A stretch of 23,128 nt of DNA. It comes from JAZRUY01 sp045598845 (GTDB taxonomy: Bacteria > Verrucomicrobiota > Lentisphaeria > Victivallales > Victivallaceae). Under the pieces are notes generated by a model, which was given only the letters and a program-made list of their open reading frames with translations, had not been told where the DNA came from and ran no database searches. The stretch is taken from contig JAZRUY010000068.1 of NCBI GenBank assembly GCA_045598845.1, positions 1-23,128 of the forward strand. The letters run 5' to 3'. Positions 1 through 5,990 of the stretch are shown here, one piece after another. Within the stretch, counting starts at the first letter, position 1; each line of letters starts with the position of its first letter. The translations under genes and the position numbers were made by a program.

Positions 1-222
1 ATGAAGAATCATGCGCGAATGGAAGCCGACATTAGAAAAGGATTGCGCAACAACAATGCTGTCAAAGTGAAAGTCAACAGATACGGTCACAAGATATACA
101 GAGTAGATATGACTATCGGAATTGGCAAAAAAGCGCGGGTCGCAACCGGATGGCAAATAGACAAAGGAGACAACGTACCGAGATTTATTACCGCTTTCCC
201 CAAAAAACAAGACAAGGAGTAG
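1..222 (+). CDS. DUF6883-like C-terminal domain protein (possibly 5'-truncated by window edge)
   Basis: This frame encodes 73 residues from an ATG at the first base of the window, so the real gene may begin upstream. The second half (YRVDMTIG, RVATGWQID, PRFITAFPKK) resembles the end of the DUF6883 domain: a short beta-rich region with a conserved tryptophan and a closing proline-arginine strand. DUF6883 is usually longer and often sits at the C terminus of polymorphic toxin-like or phage head proteins, so this may be the tail of a larger protein or a truncated remnant. The next gene starts 3 bases after its stop and looks like the DUF4926-type partner often found beside DUF6883. The assignment rests on remembered family patterns. 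No catalytic residue can be named. Confidence 0.5.
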   Translation: MKNHARMEADIRKGLRNNNAVKVKVNRYGHKIYRVDMTIGIGKKARVATGWQIDKGDNVPRFITAFPKKQDKE

Positions 223-225
223 AAT

Positions 226-429
226 ATGAACGAATTGTATCCCGTATATTCCAGAGTGAAAATCAAGGCGAACGGATTCACCGGCGCGATTGTCGAATAC
301 GATGACGACGGCGGGCGAAAGCCGGCGATATATCTGATTGAACTTGATGAAGAGTTTTACACAGACCCGGATGACGCGCTGATATGGCTTGAAAACGGTG
401 AATTCGAAATTATTCACGACTTGCCGTAA
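226..429 (+). CDS. Small DUF4926-like protein, possible partner/immunity of the preceding gene
   Basis: This 67-residue acidic protein starts 3 bases after the previous stop, with a GGAG-type site (AAGGAG) 8 bases upstream of the ATG. The pattern LYPVYSRVKIKANGFTGAIVEY followed by YLIELDEE and a C-terminal FEII resembles the small SH3-like barrel of DUF4926: a V-x-(I/V) strand, a G-x-(I/V)VE turn, then (V/I)E(F/L)D. From memory, DUF4926 and DUF6883 genes often pair, and toxin-immunity is one proposed reading. What the sequence shows is a small, acidic, tightly coupled ORF. The immunity role is inference. It could equally be an unrelated small phage protein. Confidence 0.5.
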   Translation: MNELYPVYSRVKIKANGFTGAIVEYDDDGGRKPAIYLIELDEEFYTDPDDALIWLENGEFEIIHDLP

Positions 430-454
430 TTCCGAACTTGGGGAGGAAAAAGAA

Positions 455-559
455 ATGGCTGAAAAAAGAAAAGAAACGGTGCTTGATGACCGGGAACTGA
501 ATGTAAAACCGAGTAAAAGAATCATTAAGATGATTTTGAGTAAAAAAAAGAGTAAATAG
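455..559 (+). CDS. 34-residue basic small protein, unknown function
   Basis: A short reading frame, MAEKRKETVLDDRELN through ILSKKKSK, follows a strong ribosome binding site (GGGAGGAAAAAG, about 9 bases before the ATG). It is rich in lysine and arginine and ends in a lysine cluster. It lies between the DUF4926-like gene and the hairpin leader of the minor head gene, in the same direction, so it is probably part of the same transcript. The good ribosome binding site and lack of overlap favour real translation. The small size and low complexity argue for caution. I do not recognise a family. Confidence 0.45.
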   Translation: MAEKRKETVLDDRELNVKPSKRIIKMILSKKKSK

Positions 560-570
560 GCAGTCGGCGG

Positions 571-610
571 GTTGACAACTCCCCTCTTTTGGCGAGAGGG
601 GAGTTTTTTT
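571..610 (+). promoter_or_regulatory. GTTGACAA-hairpin element 1, terminator-like, ends at the minor head start codon
   Basis: GTTGACAA (571-578) overlaps a perfect 10-bp stem: AACTCCCCTC (577-586) pairs with GAGGGGAGTT (596-605), with loop TTTTGGCGA. The 3' arm contains the likely Shine-Dalgarno (GAGGGGAG). A run of seven T (604-610) ends directly at ATG 611. The structure therefore reads both as an intrinsic terminator and as a ribosome-site-sequestering hairpin. Four similar elements occur in this window. Confidence 0.7.
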
Positions 611-2485
611 ATGCCGAAACAGACTGCCGCTGATTTGAGGAAACAGATTGCACAGCATCAGGCTGACCTGCAGCGATTGGGTTCTGCTTGGGGACAGATT
701 GTAGTTGACGAGCTTGATGATGCCGACCGCAGAACGATTGCCTATATCCGTGAACAACTTGGAACGCTTAAGTTTCGTCACAATACCGCCGCCGGGCTGA
801 AACAGCTTGAATCCATCCGCAAGCAACTTGAGTCTATCCGCGTCAACGCTTACGCGAGGGCGCAGAGGAAGATCCGCAGGGAAGCGGAAGAACTTGCCGG
901 GAACGAGGGGAAATGGATGCGCCGCCTTACGCTTTCCATGCTGGGGTTTGCCGGGAGCGGGTTTGATTTGACACCGGATACGGTTGCCGGGCAGATGTGG
1001 CTGTTTGAGTATTCAGCCGGACATTCAGCCGAAACCGCCGATGCGCTGCAGCCGGAGGAGGCGGTGCTGGAGGCCGAGGCCGCCGGTACGGCTCTGACCA
1101 AAGGACTGACCCGCCCGGAAGCGGTCAAACTGCTTACCAATTCGCTGTCCGGCGGCAAGACGTGGGCGCAATGGTGGACGCACACCGCGGACGCTGACGT
1201 TGAACGCATTGCGAACATGGTGAACCGGGGGATAAGCGAGGGATGGGACATCGAAACGATGACCGCGAAGATAATGGGAACGGCGCAAAACAACTACTCG
1301 GACGGACTGCTTTCAACCAACCGCGCCCATGCGAGAAACCTTGCGAGAACGCTGTGCTCCGGCATAAGCAACGATGCGAAAGACCAGTATTTCCGCGACA
1401 ACAAGGACAGCGTTATCGGCATTGAATGGCTCTCCACGCTGGACGGGCGCACCTGCCCCTCCTGCGCCGGGCTGGACGGGCAGCGGTGGGAGAATGACGG
1501 CAGTTTCCATCCGAACGCACCTGTACATCCCTCATGCCGCTGTACGCTTATCCCGGTAACGGTGCTGACCGACATCGGCGGAGAAAGCGGAAAAATACCG
1601 CGGGCGAACGCCGATTTTATGGCGGAGGCGAAAAGAAATTACGAGGCGAAATATCCCGGCAAAAAGTGGGAAGACCTCGCTTACTCCACCCGGAAAAAAT
1701 ATTACTGGCAGGCGATGCGGGAATATGAACAAAGAACCGGCAAACCGGCTTACACCATCGTTTCCGGCAAGATGTCGTTCCGGGAGTACTTCGAGAATAT
1801 GAGCGATGAGCAGAAGCGCGACTGGCTGGGTAAGGAACGGTATAAATTACTGCAGCGGGGAAACCTGAAAACGGACGACTTCATACCGCCGTATCCGGAA
1901 CGGAATTTTACGGTGAAGGAACTGAAAGAGAGAGACAAGGCGGCTTTCGCGCGGGAATCCCCGGCCGGAATCATAAAGCGGGTGAAACCGCTGACAAGAG
2001 AGGAAGCCGACGCGGTGGAACAGTACACCCGCTCCGATGATTACGCGGAACTGAACAAGTATCTGCGCACCGGCGCGAAAGGCGACCGGTATTTCGACGA
2101 TATGACCGAAAAACTGAAATCGGCTATTTCAAAATCCGAAACAACGGAAGAGCTGACGGTGTGGAGAGGTATTAGATCTGAGGTTATGTTTAACGAAGTC
2201 CAAAAAGGAAAAACGATGCCGTTGAAAAGTTTTACAAGTACATCGCTTAACAAAAACATTGCTGAACAATTCGCCGGAAACAACGGCGGTTCGGCCACGG
2301 TATACAAAATACGTGTTCCGGAAAAAACGAAAGCGTTAGATGCTTTTGCAGGGAGCGCCGTGCCATACCAAAGGGAAATTCTCTTGCCTCCGGGTGGAAA
2401 TTTAAGAATAACGGAAGTATCTTATGAAAGGGATGCCAAAGGACTGGTTGTCAGGCAGATCGTGGAGGCCGAATATGGGATTTAA
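611..2485 (+). CDS. Phage minor head protein (Mu F/SPP1 gp7-like) fused to a C-terminal ADP-ribosyltransferase
   Basis: This 624-residue protein joins two domains. The N-terminal part is a phage head morphogenesis domain with the typical C-x2-C (C282, C285) and H-x2-C-R-C (H306, C309, C311) cluster after LSTLDGRTCPSC. These proteins associate with the portal and capsid interior, and some are injected. Residues about 460-624 have the R-S-E layout of an ADP-ribosyltransferase: R519 in VWRGI, S543-T-S in FTSTSLN, and Q587-R-E589 in VPYQREILLPPG. Q-x-E is typical of C3-like enzymes rather than arginine-specific E-x-E ones. The ATG at 611 directly follows a hairpin. An in-frame TTG at 572 would add 13 residues but lies inside the repeated element. 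A small gene overlaps the stop. The virion-delivered effector role is inferred. Confidence 0.88.
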   Translation: MPKQTAADLRKQIAQHQADLQRLGSAWGQIVVDELDDADRRTIAYIREQLGTLKFRHNTAAGLKQLESIRKQLESIRVNAYARAQRKIRREAEELAGNEGKWMRRLTLSMLGFAGSGFDLTPDTVAGQMWLFEYSAGHSAETADALQPEEAVLEAEAAGTALTKGLTRPEAVKLLTNSLSGGKTWAQWWTHTADADVERIANMVNRGISEGWDIETMTAKIMGTAQNNYSDGLLSTNRAHARNLARTLCSGISNDAKDQYFRDNKDSVIGIEWLSTLDGRTCPSCAGLDGQRWENDGSFHPNAPVHPSCRCTLIPVTVLTDIGGESGKIPRANADFMAEAKRNYEAKYPGKKWEDLAYSTRKKYYWQAMREYEQRTGKPAYTIVSGKMSFREYFENMSDEQKRDWLGKERYKLLQRGNLKTDDFIPPYPERNFTVKELKERDKAAFARESPAGIIKRVKPLTREEADAVEQYTRSDDYAELNKYLRTGAKGDRYFDDMTEKLKSAISKSETTEELTVWRGIRSEVMFNEVQKGKTMPLKSFTSTSLNKNIAEQFAGNNGGSATVYKIRVPEKTKALDAFAGSAVPYQREILLPPGGNLRITEVSYERDAKGLVVRQIVEAEYGI

Positions 2486-2693
2486 GGAACGCATGTGCGG
2501 AACACATGAAGACCATATTTACGATATTGCCCATACGATTTTGTATTCCAGCCCGCAGGATTACAAGTATTTGGCAATAAAAAACCCGGAATGCATTGCT
2601 GAAATAGCCGAGGCGATTAACAAGTTGCGCTCTCCCGGTTCCAAATATTATGAAGAATACAAAGACGTGCATGTGCCGGGGCTGGATGACTGA
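2475..2693 (+). CDS. 72-residue protein overlapping the ART gene, candidate immunity protein
   Basis: The ATG at 2475 overlaps the last 11 bases of the minor head-ART gene and has GGAGG 7 bases upstream (GTGGAGGCCGAAT), so translation is coupled. The protein is small and acidic (YYEEYKDVHVPGLDD end), contains HEDHIYDIAHTIL, and has no membrane segment. A small acidic gene directly after a toxin domain is the usual place for an immunity protein, and a phage-producing cell would need protection from a newly made ART. That is inference from position only. No family is recognised. Confidence 0.65.
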   Translation: MGFKERMCGTHEDHIYDIAHTILYSSPQDYKYLAIKNPECIAEIAEAINKLRSPGSKYYEEYKDVHVPGLDD

Positions 2694-2748
2694 TTTTTTC
2701 GGTAACGAAGCTTACAATGCGTTGCTTGATGTGGGAGTAATAAAATGA
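2686..2748 (+). CDS. Possible 20-residue relay ORF
   Basis: A very short frame, MTDFFGNEAYNALLDVGVIK, starts inside the end of the preceding gene and ends in an ATGA overlap with the next start at 2745. The double overlap would couple translation of the two flanking genes. The ribosome binding site is weak (GGGGCTGG), and the frame may be only a spacer. Confidence 0.2.
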   Translation: MTDFFGNEAYNALLDVGVIK

Positions 2749-2990
2749 AAGAAACAATCATTGAACTTTTAGAATCACAAGGTTACGACTTGGTCCGAAA
2801 TACATACAAAGGCCGCAAGTTGGTCGAAATCGGCGAAAGACGCGATTTGCTGAACACGCTGAAAGACGAAGACGGTTATCTGCTTGGAGATACTTACGCC
2901 TATTGCTTTGAATTTCGTTACGGCGATGAAAACGGCAAGCCGCTGCCCGACAGCCCGTTGTTTATTGACTTAATACCAAAGATGGAGTAA
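2745..2990 (+). CDS. 81-residue hypothetical protein downstream of the ART module
   Basis: The protein begins MKETIIELLESQGYDLV and contains charged strands (YCFEFRYGDENGKPL) before FIDLIPKME. A GGGAG site lies about 8 bases before the ATG. It looks like a compact alpha/beta protein without signal peptide or membrane segment. It follows the ART and its 72-residue neighbour, so it may belong to the same toxin-protection group, but nothing in the sequence proves this. The transcript appears to break after it, since a separate promoter-like sequence precedes the next gene. Confidence 0.6.
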   Translation: MKETIIELLESQGYDLVRNTYKGRKLVEIGERRDLLNTLKDEDGYLLGDTYAYCFEFRYGDENGKPLPDSPLFIDLIPKME

Positions 2991-3019
2991 GCGGTAACGG
3001 CGACTTGATGCGGAAATAG

Positions 3020-3048
3020 TTTAATTTTTGCTACTTTGGCGGTATACT
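3020..3048 (+). promoter_or_regulatory. Candidate sigma70-type promoter for the PLD-like/2TM operon
   Basis: TATACT (3043-3048) is a good -10 hexamer. TTTAAT (3020-3025) is a weak -35 at an ideal 17-base spacing. It lies 27 bases before the start of the 160-residue gene in an 84-base gap. Its own promoter would fit an accessory cargo operon. The weak -35 keeps confidence moderate. Confidence 0.45.
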
Positions 3049-3074
3049 AAACGAAAAAGAAGGAGAACAAGGGA

Positions 3075-3557
3075 ATGCCTGACGAAAAACCTCAAAACCT
3101 TGAAGAATACCGCGCGGCGATAAAATCGGCGTTCGATAACGAGTCGGCTCAAGTAATGCTCAACAGCAGCAAATATCATGCGATGATTATCATTGAGGCG
3201 ATATTGGCACATGCCCAAAACAATGTCAAAATATTCTGCCGTCAATTAGCTGAAGATGTTTGGGGTGAATCTCGCATTTTGGATGCTATCTTTGATGCGA
3301 TAATCCGCAATGTCAAAATTGAAATTTGTACTCAAGAAGCAGTAGCGGAATCCTCAAGAAAAAACTCCCTTTGCAATTTGGGCATTGCTCTGCGCGAGAA
3401 TATTAGGAAAGATATCCTCTTTAATTTTGTTGTTGCTGATAAAAAAATGTTTCGTTACGAGCCGGATGCCGCTAAACGGTGCGCCATCGCTTGTGCAAAT
3501 GATAGCACAACAGCCGAAATGTTGGATAATTTCTTTGCCGAATGCCTTGCCAAATGA
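3075..3557 (+). CDS. Putative PLD-like (DUF7931-type) protein without visible HKD motif
   Basis: This 160-residue soluble protein has an AAGGAGAAC ribosome binding site before the ATG. The arrangement SSKYHAMIIIEAILAHAQNNVKIF, then DAIFDAIIRNVKIEI, then a late FNFVVADKKMFRYEPD resembles small phospholipase-D-like folds related to DUF7931. In these a repeat of beta strands and helices is kept but the catalytic H-x-K is often missing, and I see no HKD here. Its stop overlaps the start of the two-TM gene by ATGA, so the two are made together. It is lower in GC than the structural genes. The fold call comes from remembered sequence pattern and could be wrong. Confidence 0.55.
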   Translation: MPDEKPQNLEEYRAAIKSAFDNESAQVMLNSSKYHAMIIIEAILAHAQNNVKIFCRQLAEDVWGESRILDAIFDAIIRNVKIEICTQEAVAESSRKNSLCNLGIALRENIRKDILFNFVVADKKMFRYEPDAAKRCAIACANDSTTAEMLDNFFAECLAK

Positions 3558-4180
3558 ACGATATTTTTTTTAAATACGATTCATTGGTTGATTTTTTATC
3601 TTTTTGTTTCACTATCAATACTTTGTTTTCTTTTGAAAAAATTCATGAATGGCTATCTGCCAAATTCAATGACGAAATAAAAAAATGCTTTGATGAATTA
3701 GTTATATTAAAAACATCTTGTGAAACGGCATTTAAAAATTACAATAATTCAGAAAAATTGACTGGTTTTATGAGGCTTAACGAGATAGAGCGAATAAAAA
3801 AGGAGATTGATTCTGTTAAATCTTCACTAAAAACAGCACTAACCGCTTTCCATTGGATTTTTTCTGTCGCGGCGTTTTTGTCCGGGATTTCCATCATTTT
3901 ATCAGGAGTATTTACGGAAAAAACTTATTTGTTTTCTATGCTTTTATTGTTGCCAACGGTCTTTTTTGGCTTTATGATTATATGGAAACAATACAGAATA
4001 CCACAAAAAACACAAGAAATAAAATTAGAAATTGAAGCGAAAACCAAAGAGATAAAAGACAAAATGGAACTCTTTGAACTTGCGATAAACTGCAATAAAC
4101 CCAGTTCCGAAGATGTTCTTAATAGAATAAAGTTAAAACCATTATCTGTTGCGCCTACTTCCCCGGCAGAACGCGAATAA
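3554..4180 (+). CDS. Two-TM, coiled-coil membrane protein (cargo, possible effector)
   Basis: This 208-residue protein begins at the ATGA overlap with the PLD-like gene. An in-frame ATG at 3542 is less likely. Residues about 60-95 and 147-190 are charged heptad-like helices. Between them are two membrane segments, about 98-120 (WIFSVAAFLSGISIILSG) and 124-146 (LFSMLLLLPTVFFGFMII), with a short external loop. DNA is strikingly AT-rich (long T and A runs at 3567-3630) compared with neighbours, which suggests recent transfer. Pairing of a soluble sensor-like protein with a small 2TM protein recalls defence or superinfection-exclusion effectors, but that is inference. Its 3' end converges on the NYN gene. 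Confidence 0.65.
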   Translation: MNDIFFKYDSLVDFLSFCFTINTLFSFEKIHEWLSAKFNDEIKKCFDELVILKTSCETAFKNYNNSEKLTGFMRLNEIERIKKEIDSVKSSLKTALTAFHWIFSVAAFLSGISIILSGVFTEKTYLFSMLLLLPTVFFGFMIIWKQYRIPQKTQEIKLEIEAKTKEIKDKMELFELAINCNKPSSEDVLNRIKLKPLSVAPTSPAERE

Positions 4181-4255
4181 ACCACCTGGCGACCACATAA
4201 CCGGCAAGCAGACCGCGGAAATACTCCTTGAAAAGTTGTATTATATGTCTGCGTA

Positions 4256-4882
4256 TCACCATGATTCCGGTTTGCGAATTTCGGTTCCCGGAATGGTTTC
4301 AGGCAGTTGTGATGAAGCCAGCAGTTTTTTGCGTATAGTCTTTCGGAATTCGGCTATTTTGCTCAATTCCTGCGATGGATGGTGTTTCCCGTCTACCGTT
4401 GCCAGCCAACCGATGAGTTTCCCCCGGTTCTTGGCTAAACGCATTCCCTCAGCCAAGTCGCTGTCATTACTTATCACGGCTGCGCAGTCATATGCGTCCA
4501 GCCATGCGTCATTCAACAGATGTACCGAAAGGTTCACATCGGTGCCTTTTTCTTCAGTAAGAATAACGTTAGCCCAACCTTTTTCAGGAGGAGCCAGTGG
4601 ACGTTTGGCCGTATGTGAAAGAAAGTGCCCCTTGATTATTTGCACTTTGGGGCAGAAAGCCGTCAGCGCACGCCAATATATATTCTGTCTTTTAGGAGCG
4701 TTTGGGTCATTGGGACGAGGCTTTACAGGAGCAGTAAAATACTTTATTGCGATTATATCAAACCTGTCCGGAGGCAATAACGCCTGAACAAACTTTTCCA
4801 AGTTGATCCATTTGCAGGACGTATCCTTTAGGCAGCGATAATAAAAATTGAAACCGTCGATGTAAACTATAGTGCGTTTCAT
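4256..4882 (-). CDS. NYN/PIN-like domain protein (LabA-type putative ribonuclease)
   Basis: This is the only convincing minus-strand gene. The 208 residues start MKRTIVYIDGFNFYY, with AGAGG 8 bases before the ATG. An upstream in-frame extension has no site. The protein shows the NYN acidic signature: D9-G-x-N12 on strand 1, K-G-x-D115-V on a central strand and S-N-D140-S-D142 near the nucleotide pocket. These would bind a metal and cut RNA, as in PIN-fold nucleases. Full domain length is present without fused partners, and the basic C-terminal region (about 180-208) may touch RNA. It runs against the phage operon and has its own promoter-like sequence and structured leader, so it is probably expressed separately, perhaps during lysogeny or early infection. 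Confidence 0.85.
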   Translation of the reverse strand: MKRTIVYIDGFNFYYRCLKDTSCKWINLEKFVQALLPPDRFDIIAIKYFTAPVKPRPNDPNAPKRQNIYWRALTAFCPKVQIIKGHFLSHTAKRPLAPPEKGWANVILTEEKGTDVNLSVHLLNDAWLDAYDCAAVISNDSDLAEGMRLAKNRGKLIGWLATVDGKHHPSQELSKIAEFRKTIRKKLLASSQLPETIPGTEIRKPESW

Positions 4883-4897
4883 CAATAAAACCTCTAT

Positions 4898-4974
4898 AAA
4901 AAAACAGGGAGCTTTGCGGCTCCCGTACTCCAGTCCGAAGGTCTGGAGGTGGTAAGGCAAACTTCCGCTTGCCT
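4898..4974 (-). ncRNA. Three-hairpin structured leader or small RNA ending in an intrinsic terminator before the NYN gene
   Basis: Read on the minus strand there are three stems in tandem. The first is AGGCAA/TTGCCT (4974-4955). The second is CTCCAG/CTGGAG (4948-4928), enclosing C(TTCG)G. The third is GGGAGC/GCTCCC (4924-4907), followed by seven U (4904-4898). The last is a standard intrinsic terminator, only about 15 bases before the NYN start codon. This could be a small RNA, or a leader that attenuates the nuclease gene. I do not recognise a named RNA family. Confidence 0.55.
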
Positions 4975-5024
4975 GTTATAATGTTACTTGTATTTATTAA
5001 CTTTTCAAATTCTTTTTCGAAAAT

Positions 5025-5054
5025 TTTATCATTTATCAAAAGACTGAAAGTCAA
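5025..5054 (-). promoter_or_regulatory. Candidate promoter for the NYN leader
   Basis: On the minus strand TTGACT (5054-5049) is followed after 18 bases by GATAAA (5030-5025) in an AT-rich stretch. This would give a leader of about 140 bases before the NYN start. An alternative -10 (TATAAC, 4981-4976) lies closer to the hairpins but lacks a -35. Confidence 0.4.
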
Positions 5055-5090
5055 CCACAACCGTTTTTTTTACCTTTAATCACTCCTTAA

Positions 5091-5126
5091 GTTGACAACG
5101 CTTCCATTGGGCAGACGAGGCGTAAA
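5091..5126 (+). promoter_or_regulatory. GTTGACAA-hairpin element 2, before the scaffold gene
   Basis: GTTGACAA (5091-5098) runs into ACGCTTC (5098-5104), which pairs with GAGGCGT (5117-5123) through six Watson-Crick pairs and one G-T. The 3' arm contains GAGG, 6 bases before a GTG codon (5127) that is in frame with the scaffold gene. The loop is 12 bases. This matches the layout of the other elements but has the weakest stem. Confidence 0.5.
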
Positions 5127-5186
5127 GTGCGCCGGATCGCTTTGCCGCAAAGTGCGGCGCAGAACCAAAAGAAAGGAAGTTGCTGT

Positions 5187-5972
5187 ATGCCTAACATCGG
5201 TCTGAACATCGAAGCGCTGGAAGATTTACCGGAATTCGCCCGAGAATTCGCAACCAAAGGCGAGGACGGGAAGTTTTCGCTTGACTTCGACAAGTCCTTT
5301 GCCGCTCTCAAGGCGGAGCGCGACGGACACCGGGCTGACCGGCAGGAACTCGCCGCCTTTAAGGCTTTGGGCGCAAACGCGGATGCGCTGAAAAAGTTTG
5401 TCGAACTGGGGAAAACCCCGGAGGAAATCGCCGCGCTGGTTGCCGAGTCCGCAAACCGGCATGATGATGACAGCGATGCAGCGGACAAACTCTCAAAAGC
5501 GGAAAAGGAAAAGTTGACTGCCGAAAAGAACTACAAGACACTGAAAGCCGAGTTCGACAAAATCAAGGCGAGGATTGAGGAAAGCGACCGCCTTGCCGCT
5601 GATGCGAAACTGCGAAGCGGCATAGAGGGGCTTATATCCCAACTCCCGGCTGAATGCGACAAGGACAAAGTGCGCTTGTGGGCGCTGGGCGGCAAAACCG
5701 CTGACGGCATGGAGGTAAAGGGCGTTTACAATTCGCTTTACCGGCTTAACGCGCTGGGAGATGTGGACAAGGTGGGCGAAACCGACCCGCTGGAACACCT
5801 CGCCGCGATGAGCAAGTCTCTCGGTTTTGTCAGCAAATCGACTTCCGGCATTGCCAAGCCGGGCAATACCACAATTTCCGGAGGTAACGGCATTAACGCG
5901 GCCTATCAGACCGCAAAGGATAAAGGCGACATCACCTCGATGATCGCCAATGCTCCAACGGAGAAAATCTAA
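5187..5972 (+). CDS. Phage scaffolding protein
   Basis: This 261-residue protein lies directly upstream of the major capsid gene, as scaffolds do. It is hydrophilic and highly charged, with a central coiled-coil region (about residues 100-150, KLSKAEKEKLTAEKNYKTLK), and ends in a Gly/Ser/Thr-rich region before TSMIANAPTEKI. Scaffolds guide capsid subunits into a procapsid and then leave or are cleaved. The ATG at 5187 has a good site (GAAAGGAAG). However, an in-frame GTG at 5127 follows hairpin element 2 with its own GAGG, and would add 20 residues (MRRIALPQSAAQNQKKGSCC). Two starts are therefore possible. No protease domain is seen. Confidence 0.8.
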   Translation: MPNIGLNIEALEDLPEFAREFATKGEDGKFSLDFDKSFAALKAERDGHRADRQELAAFKALGANADALKKFVELGKTPEEIAALVAESANRHDDDSDAADKLSKAEKEKLTAEKNYKTLKAEFDKIKARIEESDRLAADAKLRSGIEGLISQLPAECDKDKVRLWALGGKTADGMEVKGVYNSLYRLNALGDVDKVGETDPLEHLAAMSKSLGFVSKSTSGIAKPGNTTISGGNGINAAYQTAKDKGDITSMIANAPTEKI

Positions 5973-5990
5973 AACGAAAGGAAAACCAAC
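5971..5990 (+). promoter_or_regulatory. A-rich unstructured leader of the major capsid gene
   Basis: AAAACGAAAGGAAAAC (5971-5986) carries the AAAGGA ribosome binding site of the capsid gene. The same 16 bases occur at 12545-12560 before the major tail gene. No hairpin can form. This probably allows very high translation of the two most abundant virion proteins. Confidence 0.6.

Noticed and set aside
571..600. TTGACA in the GTTGACAA elements as sigma70 promoter -35 boxes
   Set aside because: At 16-18 bases downstream none of the five copies has a -10-like hexamer, and the intervening bases form hairpins with the ribosome site.
4149..4787. 212-residue plus-strand frame opposite the NYN gene
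   Set aside because: The NYN frame has clear catalytic motifs and a ribosome site; the opposite frame has low-complexity sequence and no site.
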